From positions 6,854,394-6,918,393 of the forward strand of contig OX459101.1 in the NCBI GenBank assembly GCA_949775045.1: a stretch of DNA of 64,000 nucleotides, given 5' to 3'. How positions within the stretch are numbered: position 1 is the stretch's first letter; every line of letters starts with the position of its first letter. A program made the position numbers and the translations under genes. The notes under the pieces were generated by a model, which was not told the origin of the DNA, did not search any database, and saw nothing but the letters and a program-made list of their open reading frames with translations. The DNA comes from Metridium senile (taxonomy: Eukaryota; Cnidaria; Anthozoa; Actiniaria; Metridiidae). This document shows, piece by piece, positions 11,608-23,700 of this stretch.

Positions 11608-12135
11608 GAGTGCTTCAGTGTTTTTAAAAAAAAAATTTGTTTAGCCTAAATGTTACTTACTGACGCTTTGGACACCAATTCTTCGGCACTGTCCTTGCTT
11701 GAGACCTTCTACTAGTAGAATTGATGACTCGTTTATTATTTGTATAGTGTTCGCTTTTCTGGCAAAAGTCTTGGATGTTGTTTGAATTATTCATACCAGT
11801 CATATTCATGTTTATAATATGCTGTAAAAACTGTCACTATGCAAATGTAATCAACTATAATAAAAAAAACTCTATAAATCAAGTCTGACAGGTGTTTATT
11901 TCAAATATGAACTTGATTTATTGACGCAAGGGTGCACTCGTGCCCAATACAAAGGATGTAATATATACTGAGTGAAGCAGCTGCAAGGGATTCCAGACAT
12001 GGTGTGGTCCACAGTAGTTTGGTTGTTTGTTTGTTTGTTTGTTTGTTAAATTTCTCTTGAAGATACTTCACAAAACATTACTGTGCGACTCGCCGTACCG
12101 TAGTCACTTACAAAAACTTTTGATGAATTTTTTGA
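11608..12135. other. Gene-free stretch
   Basis: No coding signal or RNA gene seen. Position 11650-11690 resembles the ACGTCAGTAA-type unit of the tandem array at 52110-52560, and 12019-12046 is a short GTTT run. Confidence 0.5.
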
Positions 12136-12429
12136 CATTCTATAGGTAGTACTCTTTCTGAACATGAGCGCTTACATAAGCTAAATTTATTACGACTAAA
12201 ATATCGCAGGGAAATCGCTGATTTAGTATTTAGTAAATGTCTCAATAACTTATGTAATTTAAATATTTCTGACTATGTATCTTTCCGCTCTTGTGATAAG
12301 CCTTTACGTAATGTTGACCATCTTACACTTACTGTCCCCTTTTGTCGTACAATAGCTTATATGAACTCGTATTTTATTTGTATTTGTCGTATCTGGAATA
12401 ATCTGCCACTAAATATCAGGGAGTCATGA
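12136..12429 (+). pseudogene. LINE reverse-transcriptase C-terminal remnant
   Basis: An open stretch of 97 codons ends in TGA. It contains RLHKLNLLRLKYRREIADLV, then a VPFCRT..Y segment and RIWNNLPLNIRES. The order RR..D, then RT..Y, then WN.LP..IR is typical of the C-terminal tail of non-LTR retrotransposon polyproteins. A continuation resembling F.TKILTF follows the stop. The AT-rich 3' tail runs to AAATAAAAA near 12767. It is 5'-truncated with no catalytic YADD, so inactive. Confidence 0.7.
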
Positions 12430-12782
12430 ACTCTATCTGTTTTTCGTACAAAAATACTCACATTTTACTATGATAAATTTCATGTTAATTATATTTTATA
12501 GTTCACGTTAATGTATTAGTCTATAGTCATTATCTTATGATGTTGATTAACTTATTAGAGATCATCTATACCTATTAGGTATATAATTGTTTATTATTAT
12601 TATTATTGTTTTTATCTCTATTATTTATAGTTTACCAGTTATTTATTATTATATCTTGGGTGGCCTATGTTAAGGAATCTGGAATTTTGTTTTAGGCCTA
12701 CTTCGGATCATTAGATTCCGATAATTAGACGAATGTAATGTATTCGAAATTTGATTAAATAAAAATAGTTCTGGTCAAGAAG

Positions 12783-13099
12783 AACACACTGGTCAAACGA
12801 CTACGCATGCGCGAAAAAAACAAGTAAAATGATCCAGCACACTGACATTCGTACGGAATAAAAAACGATGAAGTGTACGACTTAGACTTTCATCGCTTTT
12901 TTAAAAAATATAAACAGAAATACAAAAGTATAGACTCGTTAGCTTTAGAATATAACAAAGGTTATTATGTACACGAAACTTCAAGCTTATATATTCAGGG
13001 AATTTCTTATAGATCGACTTCAAACACTGTAGTCCGAAATTCCTAATTTACCGCTGTGAAAATTTTGCCACGCATGCGCAGTCGTTTGACCGCTGTGTT
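12783..13099. mobile_element. 317-bp TIR element with perfect 9-bp target duplication
   Basis: Termini AACACACTGGTCAAACGACT and complement of AACACAGCGGTCAAACGACT, about 30 bp with few mismatches. GTCAAGAAG flanks both sides (12774-12782, 13100-13108). No ORF. A 9-bp duplication fits Mutator- or Merlin-type transposases; the family is not identified. Confidence 0.8.
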
Positions 13100-13257
13100 G
13101 TCAAGAAGACAAGACACAAAGATCGAAGTGGAGTGAAAAAAAAAAAAAAAAAAAATTAAATGGTGTCATTGGAAAGCTCTGTTAGTTTCTCAGTAAGCTC
13201 TGTTAGTTGCTGTAAAATGCTGCTGACTGATTTACTATCATCCACTATCCTGTACGC

Positions 13258-13870
13258 GCGGTCAAACGGCAAAAACTATCATCGACTATCATGTGAAATT
13301 TGAGCATGTTCAAACTCTATGGTAGTGCATGATAGTCGATGATAGTGCATGATAGTTGGTGGTCAAACCACAGGCAGCCCAACTATTGTCTTTGAGGATT
13401 TTTTTTAATGACAATAAAGTTATTTTTAACCGCGCGCCGAGCGAAATAAATATTGAGCGCGCGGGTGGGGTTCCTGTGGTGTATTTGTTTGAAAGCTCGC
13501 GGATGGGATTCCTGTGGCTTTTTGCAAGCAATTTTTCAGTCGCGCGGAATTGCACGTACGACAAAAAAAATCGAAGAAAGTAGTATCTCGAAATACCTCT
13601 CTCTTCAACACCGCGCGACTTTGAAGAAAAAATTGCTTGCAAAAAGCCACAGGAATCCCATCCGCGAGCTTTCAAACAAATACACCACAGGAACCCCACC
13701 CGCGCGGTCAATGATTTTATTCCAATATGGCGCTCGGCGCGCGGTTAAAAATAACTTAATTGTCATTAAAAAAGATCCTCAAAGACAATAGTTGGGCTGC
13801 CTGTGGTCAAACGCACATGATAGTTGGAACTATCATCAACTATCATGAACTATCATTGCCGTTTAGCCGA
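13258..13870. mobile_element. Outer TIR element with ACTATCAT sub-repeats, host of a nested insertion
   Basis: Left end CGGTCAAACGGCAAAAAC and right end complement of CGGCTAAACGGCAATG, each followed by repeated ACTATCAT/ATGATAGT blocks. It is interrupted by the element at 13369-13805. Confidence 0.6.
13369..13805. mobile_element. Nested 437-bp foldback element, CACAGGCAGCCCAA termini
   Basis: Long arms starting CACAGGCAGCCCAACTATTG, flanked by a perfect 7-bp duplication GTCAAAC (13362-13368, 13806-13812). Arms are GC-rich with CGCGCG blocks, so several short frames open on both strands; none is a gene. The same 14-bp terminus and a 7-bp duplication occur at 39946-40935. A CANRG end with 7-8 bp duplication is compatible with the P superfamily, but this is inference. 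Confidence 0.8.
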
Positions 13871-13874
13871 GGCT

Positions 13875-14340
13875 TTTTAAAACCTGTTAAAACTGAAGAG
13901 AAAAATATCGCGCGCTAATCAAAGTCTTTTGTTACTTCTCACATACAATACCATATATAGTAATGGTATTGTTTTCAAGATTGCAGTACGGTATCTCTGA
14001 TACGTAGGCGCTGTTAGTTGCTGTAAAATGTTTGCACAGATAGAAAATATACCATAAGATTAAAAGAAGAGATTTATTTGCCGACGCATTCAAATGTTAA
14101 ATAAGCGGCTCCCTCAAATAAGCGCGAAAAAATTAATAAGCGCCCCGGTGATTATTCGAGTAAATACTTTATACATTATTAACGAGCAACGAGTGAAATT
14201 GCTGCCAAAACTGAGTTGTTTGTCAAAATGAATTAAGCAAGCAAACCCACTCTACCTGTAAAGCAATTTTATACTGCAACAGAGGAAAGCTTCCGCTATA
14301 ATTCCTAATGGTTTTACATTTTGTTGCCCTTGGTGTATAC
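13875..14340. other. Gene-free stretch
   Basis: No exon recognised. A 19-bp string TGTTAGTTGCTGTAAAATG at about 14010 also occurs at about 13200, on the other side of the nested element. Confidence 0.4.
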
Positions 14341-14483
14341 GAACGACTATATGAACTTGCAATATAGCGTAGAAAGAGTTCAGTTAAAAAATTGGGGATT
14401 TGAGAGGTGTTTTTTTTTTTAAGTTATTAATCAATGAAAATGAACTGAATATAATTTGAATTGATCCTCAAGAATCGAGAAAA

Positions 14484-14603
14484 ATGCATCAAAGATTGTT
14501 TGCAATGCTGGACATGTTGAAGTTCGAAATGGTTTATCATGGACAACGCTGCTCAGGATTGAGTATTTTATTATGTGTTTTGAGTTTCGTTCTCAAACTC
14601 AAG
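14484..14603 (+). pseudogene. Duplicated signal-peptide exon with 1-nt loss
   Basis: Encodes a 40-residue hydrophobic leader (GLSILLCVLSFVL core) before donor AAG|GTGAGT. It aligns with exon 1 of the downstream PAN/TSP1/discoidin gene (17607-17757), including the internal GCAATGCTG and the 5' flank GTAGAAAGAG.TCAGTT. Relative to that exon one base is missing near the end (GTTCTCAAACTCAAG against GTTCTGCAAACTCAAG), so this exon ends in phase 0 and would shift frame if spliced to the phase-1 acceptor at 20429. Probably a relic of tandem duplication; an alternative first exon of an unseen transcript cannot be excluded. Confidence 0.6.
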
Positions 14604-14994
14604 GTGAGTTTTGGTAATTATATCATTAATTTACTAAGCTTCAGCCTAAATGGGATATATAGAGGATATTACATGGGCGCACGGAGATATGAATTTTATC
14701 TTTGAGTGTTGATAAGATATCCCACGAGTGAGCGCAGCGAATGAGTGGGATATCTTTTCAACACGAGAAGATAAAATTCATATCTCCAAGCGCACATGTA
14801 ATGTTCTGTTTATTATATAACAGATTGAAGAAATTTTTTTTTTTTTTAAAAGTTGATTGGTTGAGAGTGATATCACACATGTGCGATATCAATGATATCT
14901 TCATGACTAGGATAGGCTTTTTATCTAGTTGATATCACTCGGTATACCACTATATGTTATATAATAATATATTTTACTCGGAGAGTTTTATTGT

Positions 14995-15490
14995 GAAGAC
15001 GATTGACTACCATTTTTCCCTCGAAAATTACATCACTGAGCATTGATGATCAACAAATTTTCTTTGACAATTTCATTGTTTGTGAAAATGTTTTTTTTTG
15101 TGCCGCTGGATATATTAATAGGGCATGGTTTTCAGTATAAATTGACGAAAAAAATGATAATAATAATAGTAATAATAATATGCAATTTGTATATAGCGCT
15201 ATTCCAAGTCTGCCCTAGGTAACGGCTTTACAATAAAGATTAATAAACGTCGGCCAAGAAGAAATAATGTTACAAGACTAATTGTTATAAGATCGATTTG
15301 ATTTGAAAGTTTGTAAACTAGAAGAAGAACGGATGCTTGAAGCGCAAGTGCAGCAACAGAAAAGGATATATGAAGACGATTGACTATTTTTCCTCGAAAA
15401 TTTCATCACTGATCATTGATGATCAACAAATTTCCTTTGACAATTTGTGCCGCCGGATATAGGACATGGTTTTCAGTAAAAATTGAGATG
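14995..15490. repeat. Locally duplicated segment (two copies)
   Basis: 14995-15145 and 15371-15490 share GAAGACGATTGACTA, CATTGATGATCAACAAATTT and GGCATGGTTTTCAGTA-type blocks. A third diverged copy brackets a MITE at 18176-18480. They lie downstream of the two signal-peptide exons, so the block was duplicated with the exon. An ATA/TAA microsatellite (15148-15182) lies between the first two. Confidence 0.65.
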
Positions 15491-15689
15491 ACTTGAGATT
15501 AAAGTTAGGTTGTTAGAGAAGAATTTCAAATGAAGAACGAAGGTTTCTTGAAGGGTTTTAGTGGTAAATCAAATCAGCAATATAAGATGGAGCTTGTTCA
15601 ACTAAACTTTTATAGGTTAGGAGAAGGATAAACTAGCTAACAGGTTAACAGAAATGTACTATGTTTCTAGAAGGAAGAGGAACCGGCAT

Positions 15690-17075
15690 ACATTTAAATA
15701 TAAATAAAAACTAGCGAGTAAACTAGTATAGGCTGCATCTGTGTTTGATATAAACGATAGGTAATATATGAAATTTGTATACAAAAATGTTGACTTATAT
15801 TCTCGGTTTGCATGTGACGTCATCAAAACGCTAAAATCTAAACTATAAATCGCAGAAGGCTTGTCCTCTAATATTTTGTAGATATGTTTGAAAGATATTA
15901 TTCCTGAAAGTTTGGTTGTTTTTTGTTCTTTTGTTCTTGAGATATTGTAATCGAAATTCACGTCACGCAACGTTGTCACGCGTTTTCTAGAGCCGTAAAG
16001 GATATATCACCTTTTTGGCTAGTACATAAACGAAATTGTTTGTTGTTTAAACTTTTCACCTCTAAAGCGTTTTGGTTTGAGTTAAATTGTAACTTCGACG
16101 CCTCAACTTTTGTCGGCCATGTTGGTGTACACAAGCTGTTCACAAACATGGCGGCTCCATACATTCTTACCGAAAAAATAGCATATGAAATTGTTCATAT
16201 CTTGGCAGCAAAAACTTTGTTTGACTTGAAATTTTGCAAAATTACATAGTTTTACCCACTCTTTAATTTCTCGTGAAAGTAGTTTTATTATGTTGAGGTT
16301 TCTGAAACTGCCTGAAATATTTTTGATGACGTAAATGCAAACCGAGAATAGTTTTACTGACGTTTCGACGAAGGGCTAAAGCTCGAAACGTCAGTCAAGT
16401 TAAGTCAACATTTTTTTACGGTGTTACAAATTTCATTATATTACCATACATTTTAATATATAAATGTAAAAAATGTACGAAAAAAAATGTACGCTGTTTT
16501 AAACCGTTAATGTAGCTATAAATGAACTAGCTAACAGGTTAACACATGAAACTTGTAAGAATGAACTATGTTTCTAAAAGGATCAGGAGCATATGTTCAA
16601 ATCAGTATCCTTTATCAACATTTAAATAGCGTTTTTCTCACGTCTCCCCAATTATTTACGATTATCCTCCTGTCCGAAATTTCTAACCATTCAGTATTGT
16701 AGGTGAGCGTTGTGTTTGCAGGTGCTGGTATTGTGATGCCAATTTGACAGCCATTTTAACCATGTTTTAATTCCGACAAAGGGCTAAAGCTCGAAATGTC
16801 AGTAAAGTTAAGTCAACCGATTTTTTACGGTGTTACCAATTTCATTATATTACCTATCGTTTATGTATTTTTTTTAAGAAAATTGCATTTAATGAATGAC
16901 AATTGAATTAAACTTTTGATGGAAATGAAAATAAGAAAATGGAAGCCAGAAACTATGTTATATTATACATTGTAAATATTGTTCTTGATTTACTTGCATA
17001 ATGCATCCTAAACCTATCGTTTATATCAAACACCGACGGCGCAGCCTATGCTAGTATATTCGCTAGTTTCCATGT
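15690..17075. repeat. Cluster of dispersed repeats with GACGAAGG...CGAAACGTC hairpin
   Basis: Fragments of one dispersed family (15700-15790, 16340-16450, 16755-16870, 17005-17075). Modules: AAACTAGCGAGTAAACTAGT, then a TATAAACGATAGGTAATAT block, then a hairpin with GGGCTAAAGCTCGAAACGTC. Intervening sequence has no coding signal; the frames at 15976-16249 overlap on both strands and are not supported. Confidence 0.65.
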
Positions 17076-17606
17076 TAACAATAGATTTTTTTAATTTTCT
17101 TTCTTCTGATAACAATGATTGATTGGCAAAACTGCCATATTAATAACAAAATCCGGTCACCGCACGGCAAGGATACGGCAGAAAATTCGAACGTTTTTAT
17201 AGAAACCACGGCAGTGACGCAGTGACGGCACTGCACGTCAGTTTCACAGTCATACGAAAACCGCTCTATACTAATTTTGGCAGTAAATAATTTCAATTTA
17301 AGGTGTTCCAGAGCGGTTTATGAATAGGACTATGCATTATTAATGAGTGACATTACAGAATTGTAGCTTTTAAAATTAAGATTTTAGTCATGTTCATGAA
17401 CTGATCAGATATAGCCGACACTACAATTCTCCGAAAAAAGCTTTAAATTCGTTGTGGCGTTTTGTGCCCGCCAGTATCGTAGAAAGAGCTCAGTTTAAAA
17501 AATTGAAAGATTGAAGAAGAAGTTTAATGTTAAAAGCCCAGAAGTGATCCTCACACGATTTTACCTAAAAAAAAAAAGATTAAAATAACTGATTACAGTT
17601 ATTATA

Positions 17607-17757
17607 ATGGTCAAGATTCTAGAATCAAGAAAGCAACCTCGATCATTGTCGTTTGCAATGCTGAGCTTATTCAAGTTTGGAGCGGTTTATCAGAAAAAAT
17701 GTGGCTCAGTGTTGAAAATTTTAGTATGTCTTTTGAATTTCGTTCTGCAAACTCAAG
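17607..17757 (+). CDS. PAN/TSP1/discoidin gene exon 1 (signal peptide)
   Basis: 50 codons plus one base, ending CTCAAG|GTGAGT. Positively charged N-terminus followed by a hydrophobic core and a QTQG cleavage-like end. The split Gly codon (G|GT) continues into exon 2 as GKNGC. Conserved against the upstream relic at 14484. Confidence 0.75.
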
Positions 17758-20700
17758 GTGAGTCTTGATGATTAGGTTAATATACTTAAAACAATGACTT
17801 GTGAAAGTTTGAGAAAAAACGATTCAATTTGCAAGAAGCTAGAAGAATTTGAAAAATTAGAAAAACACCAAAACGAGTCATGAAGGCCTCAACAGAAAAC
17901 TACATACAAATCTCTACATTTTTCATTGAGCATAACTTCTTTGGTATTTAAGCCTTCCAAACATGCCTATTTCACTGAACCAAAGCTAACTGAATCGGGT
18001 GGTTCTTTCATGTGACAGTGCTAAAATATTAAAATATCTCTTTACTTGAAAAAATCATTTTCTGCTAGTTAATATGAAAGTGTTTTATTATATCTTTCAG
18101 TCATTTTAATAGTAGCTTCAGTAGCTTCGCGCTTCAGTATGTTATATTTTTCTACTATTTTCAGAGAGCGGCGTTGGTCATGAAGACGTTTAGCTATTAA
18201 TTATTAAGACCCCGTCTACACGGATCCGGATACTTTTGAAACCTCATACTTTTTGATGCAAATCTGCCTATCGTCCACACGAATCCAGTGAATCCGGTCA
18301 CCGAAACCGCATACTTTTACTTGAATTCTCCGGATACGCGGATTCGTGTAGACGCAAATATTTCTATGCGGTTTCAGCCGGATCGGATTCGTGTAGACGG
18401 GGCCTAAGTTAAAATTTTTCCTCGACAATTTCATTGCACGCGAACGAAGTTCTTTTTAACTTTATATATTAATCAACCGAGATTCGTCCCAGACCTGAGC
18501 ACTTCTTGATAGTTAAGTAAAAGAAAAATAGCCAAGCAAATCGAAATACTAAAGACTGACGAGATTAAGGTTAATATACGAAGTGAGATGATCTCAAAGT
18601 GCAGACTTTTTCTTGTCAAAAGTCGCTTACGTACAATACGTACAATAAGTCGAGCGAAAAGGTTTTTTTTTTTTTTGTAGAAACAGTAAATGGATTGCTA
18701 AACATTTTTGGACTGCGTCAGTTTTTGTAAGAAAACAATTTAAGCTAATTAGACTTATTTGTCGAACAACTAATTTCTTAGACAGACAGATTGCCTGTAT
18801 CACTGAATAGCCACCGTAAATTAATGTATAAATGAAATAAAGTTGTTCCAAGAGAGCAAGTATATATAATAATAGCATAAATAAAAAAGTTCCAAGGTAG
18901 TAGTTGAGTCTATTTATCGTGGGGCTAAATCTCGAAACGTCAGTAAAGTTAAGTCAACATTTTTTACATTTTTTACGGTGTTTATACAAATTTCATTATA
19001 TAACCTATCGTTTATATCAAACACGGAAGCAGCCTATACTAGTTTACTCGCTAGTTTCCATTTATTTTTGTTTATATGGAATAATGACCTCTCTTGTGAA
19101 ATTTAGACAAAGTTTGAGCTTTCATTGCTTCTCTCGTGAAAAATGAAAAATTAAAACTGCTGACGAGGTTTGTAGTCTGGTAACAAAACAAAGCACAAAT
19201 TTATCGATAAAACTTAAACAAAACAAATTATCGAAGAATTGAACTTTATTAGTTAAATACTTTATAAGAATATCAGTCAAAGATATATATTGAATTGGTT
19301 CTATAACTATAGGTCCTACAATCTTTATCTCTCTTTCTGTTTTTTTAAAACACAACAACAAAATTTTACCTTTGAATTGGATGCAAGTTCTATCGAGTGC
19401 AGAGAGTTTCCATTTCCTCCAGAGTTGATAATAATACCAGATATTCCTCAAGACCCAACAACAAAATTATATGTGCTATGTCTCCCGCTATTAACTCTGG
19501 TGCTATTGGAGACTTCATCTTAAAATCCAAGAGCTTTTTTTCTGATTTAGGGCATGGAAATTGAGTGCAAAATCCTCAAAGCTGTGCACAAGCTTTTGTC
19601 GAGTAGTGAAGTGAAACGTTCAATCGTTGCACTGTTGAAAACTTTCCTACAAATCAATAAAAATCAATAAAAATACGCCGAAAAGTCTCATTAAGTTATA
19701 AGAATGTATTAAAACCAACTGATACCGTTCTGTTAAGGTAATTTCCTTTCCATACAAATGCTTTTACAGACCTTGAACTTGTCATCTTTGCCGGGCATGC
19801 ACAAGAACACGTGTAAATGTAAACATTGGACGATGTAAAATCATTGTTTTCCATCCAGCATTCACAGAAATACTTCAGAATAATCCCATTGAGCTGTGAG
19901 AAACAAGGATGTTGTTCTATAGGGGTTGCTTTCCATTCCACTAAAAAACAGTACTACATTTTTCAAACAAGAAAAGTTCTGAACAGCAAACTGAACCGAG
20001 AAACTTCAAATCCTTTAGTGACAAATTCATAAATAACCGCGCTACCTCGCCTGGAATGACTGAGCCAATCAGATTCGGTGCTAAAATTAGATCACGTTCT
20101 AAAAATAGATTAGTGTGTGCACATGATGGTTGTTAGGATCTATTCGTGCGATTTCCTCTCTTACTTAATATTCCCTTGGTGATAGTCAAATAACAAAATA
20201 ACACAATGGAATTAGGTGCAGTTAAAAAGTGATACACTAAATGTGTTTCCCGGGTTAAACCAACCCAATCGTAAATAAAATACAATTTAACCATAAATGT
20301 GAAAATTGAAACCCCCTCCTCCCCTCCCCCCCTGAAAAAAAATCATCAGATCATCTCAATGTGCTTTTATAAAGTACAGCACTGTTCTAACAAGTCCCTT
20401 TCCTCTATCTCTCCCCCTCCCTCCTCAGGTAAAAATGGCTGTAGAGATCTCAAATACCTCGAGTGTTATGAAAACAAGACCTTGACAGGTCACGTGATCG
20501 ATACCTTCAGGATGCTCACACCAGCTTTGGAAAACTGTCAGAATAGGTGTTACCATGACAACAAGTGCGTGTCGTATAACTTGGGTCCGTTGAATGGACT
20601 AACGAGAGGATGTGAGCTGAATGCCGCTGACCATTCGACCAGACCGAGTTTCTTGGCGAACAAAACTGGCCATGAATATTGTCCAATACAGGTTAGTGAG

Positions 20701-23700
20701 TAAGTAAGTGAGAGAGTAAGTAAGTAAGTAAGTAAGTAAGTGAGTTAGTAAGTGAGTAAGTAAGTAAGTAAGTAAGCAAGTGAGTAAGCAAGTGAGTAAG
20801 TAAGCAAGTAAGCTAGTAAGTATTAAGTAAGTAAGTAAGCAAGTAAGCAAGTGAGTAAGCAAGTGAGTAAGTAAGTAAGTATTAAGTTAGTGAGTAAGTT
20901 AGTGAGTAAGTAAGTAAGTAAGTTTGCTTGTAAGTAAGTAAGTAAGTACGGAAGTAAGTGAGTAAGTAAGTAAGTAAGTGAGTAAGTGAGTGAGTAAGTG
21001 AGTGAGTAAGTGAGTAAGTAAGTAAGTTTGTCCATTCCCTTTAAGAATCCTTGTCTTTCGAACCCTTGTCAATCAGAAAGACTTTGTACACCAGACTTTG
21101 CTTGGGACACGTACAACTGCGATGGTGAGTATAGAACGCCGTTTTTGTACTGAATAGTTATCGTTTTGTTTGGCTGATGTAAAAAAAAACATGAGATGAA
21201 TTGTTTACTTTTGAATGCCTTTTGGACGTCCGATTCGAGTCCACGATGTGCGCGCGCACAAGAACCGTTGAATAAAATACAAAACTTTATTTAGGAACCA
21301 TACACGTTTTGAGCTCAATTAGCAGGACAAAACCTTCGAATTTTGCACGGGACTCTATACTTTCGTTATGCTTAGTATTTTTCTTAAAAGTTAATTTTTC
21401 TAACGTACAAAAAATTGGTAGCGTTCGTATCGCTTCGATGCAAAGGCCCGGCTACCTTTCAAGATGGCGCAGGGCACTGTGAAGGGGACTATTGACTGTG
21501 TATCTTTGGATTGCTGTTGACAAATATGGAACCGTTTTTTGTAGATGGAGCCTGGACACAGTGGGGACGCTGGAAGGGGGAACGCGGGCGCGGATTACCT
21601 AATAAAACAAACAGGACAAGAACGTGTACAAGTCCTGCCCCACAGAACAACGGAGCTAGTTGTGATGGACCGGCTACAGAAACCAAATCATGTACCCCGA
21701 TACCGGAGGTTCACACAACTGGTAAACAGACAAACATCGATGCATATTTGATAATTATAGTGATAATGATGATAATTTTGATGATGATGGTGGTGATGAC
21801 TGTGGTGATGATGATTGTGATTATGATGATGATGGTGGTGATGACTGTGGTGATGATGATTGTGATTATGATTATGATTATGATGGTGGTGATGACTGTG
21901 GTGATGATGATTGTGATTATGATGATGATGGTTATGATGACTGGTGTGGTGTGGTGATTATGATTGTAATTATGATTATGATGGTTATGATGATGACTGT
22001 GGTGGTGACGATTGTGATTATGATGATGATGACCATGATGGTGATGATGATTGTGATTATGATGACTATATAGTGGTGATGATGATTGTGATTATGATTG
22101 TGATGAATATAATGTTGATGATGATGGTGGTGAAAACGATCTTAACTATATGGTGATTATATCATTTTATAATGCTGGTCACTATGATGGTGGTGGTGAT
22201 GATGGTAACGATGATGGTTGTTATGATGATTGTGATTATGATTATTATGATTATTATATGATTGGTGATGATATAATGATTGTCATCATGATGGTGATGA
22301 TGGTAACGATGATGGTTGTGATGATGGTTGTGATGATGATTGTGATGATGATTGTGATTATGATTTTTATGATTGGTGATGATATGATGATTGTGATTAT
22401 GATGCTGATGATGGTAACGACGATGGTTGTGATGATGATTGTGATTATGATTTTTATGAATGGTGATGATATGATGATTGTGATTATGATGCTGATGATG
22501 GTAACAATGATGGTTGTGATGATTATGGTGATTATAATACAGTGGTACCTCTATTAAGCGGTCACCCTCTATTAGGTGGCCACAATAAAACGTCCCAAAT
22601 CTATTCCTATACCTATTCTATACCTCTATTAAGCGGTCACCCTCTATTAGGCGGTCACAATAAAACGTCCCAAATCTATTCCTATACCTATCCTATACCT
22701 CTATTCAGCGGCCAACCTCTATTAAGCGGTCAATTTGGAAAGTCCCGAGGGTGACCGCTTACTTGAGAGGTACCACTGTAATAGTTAGATTAAAGTGCCG
22801 GTCGTTATGATGATGGTGATTATGGTTGGAGTGATCATAATGGTTATAACATTTTTGTTGATGATAATTATAATGATAACAATAATGATTATGGTGATTA
22901 CAATGATGATGTTAATAATGATGTAGGCAATATTTCTGTAATAAGGACTAGTACAGTTCGGTAAACTATCTTCATTTTAAACTCTATCATTAAGGTTGCT
23001 CAAGTCCACTGGGTATGGAAGATGGACGAATAACAGACAACCAAATCACAGCTACAACATTTGTAAAGTCTTCCACCAACCCAACATACTTTAAACCAAG
23101 GTATGATATAAGACAACCTTCATGAAATTTGTTGTACACTGTTGTTATTCCTTACAACATATTTCATAAGGTATTTCTCGAGTAAACAAAAACAACATAC
23201 CTCAAACCAAGCTATAATAAGACAACCTTCATGAAATTTGTTGTACAAGTTGTATACTGTTCTTACTACTCCTTACAACTGACATATTTCATAAAGTATT
23301 TGTCGAGTAAACAAAATGTTTTGTCAAAAACAAAACAAATATTTGCAGTGAGGATGATATATACAGCTTTTTCAGGTTGTTGCATGTTGCATGATGCCTA
23401 CCAAGCTTGAAATATCTTATATTCATGTAAATAATATCAGCACAAACTTAAAATGAAAACTTGCAAACCAAATTTGGAAACATTCAGCGAGAAGAACGTT
23501 GCATTTAAAACAAGAGCATTTACCCTAAAACAATTGTCCTATTTCATTATGACGTCACATCAAAACATTCTATTGTTCTAACGCTAAGGATCATGGTCGC
23601 CAGTGGGGACAGATTCATAACAACAATACAATAATACACGATAAAATTGCATTTACAAAACGGATAGGAAAGAAATGACAACAAAATGACATAAATATGA

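Noticed and set aside
13310..13791. Several overlapping frames on both strands
   Set aside because: They lie in the GC-rich arms of a foldback transposon and mirror each other.
19290..19941. Possible exons on both strands in the intron before the PAN exon
   Set aside because: No recognisable domain and no splice pair whose phase fits the neighbouring exons.
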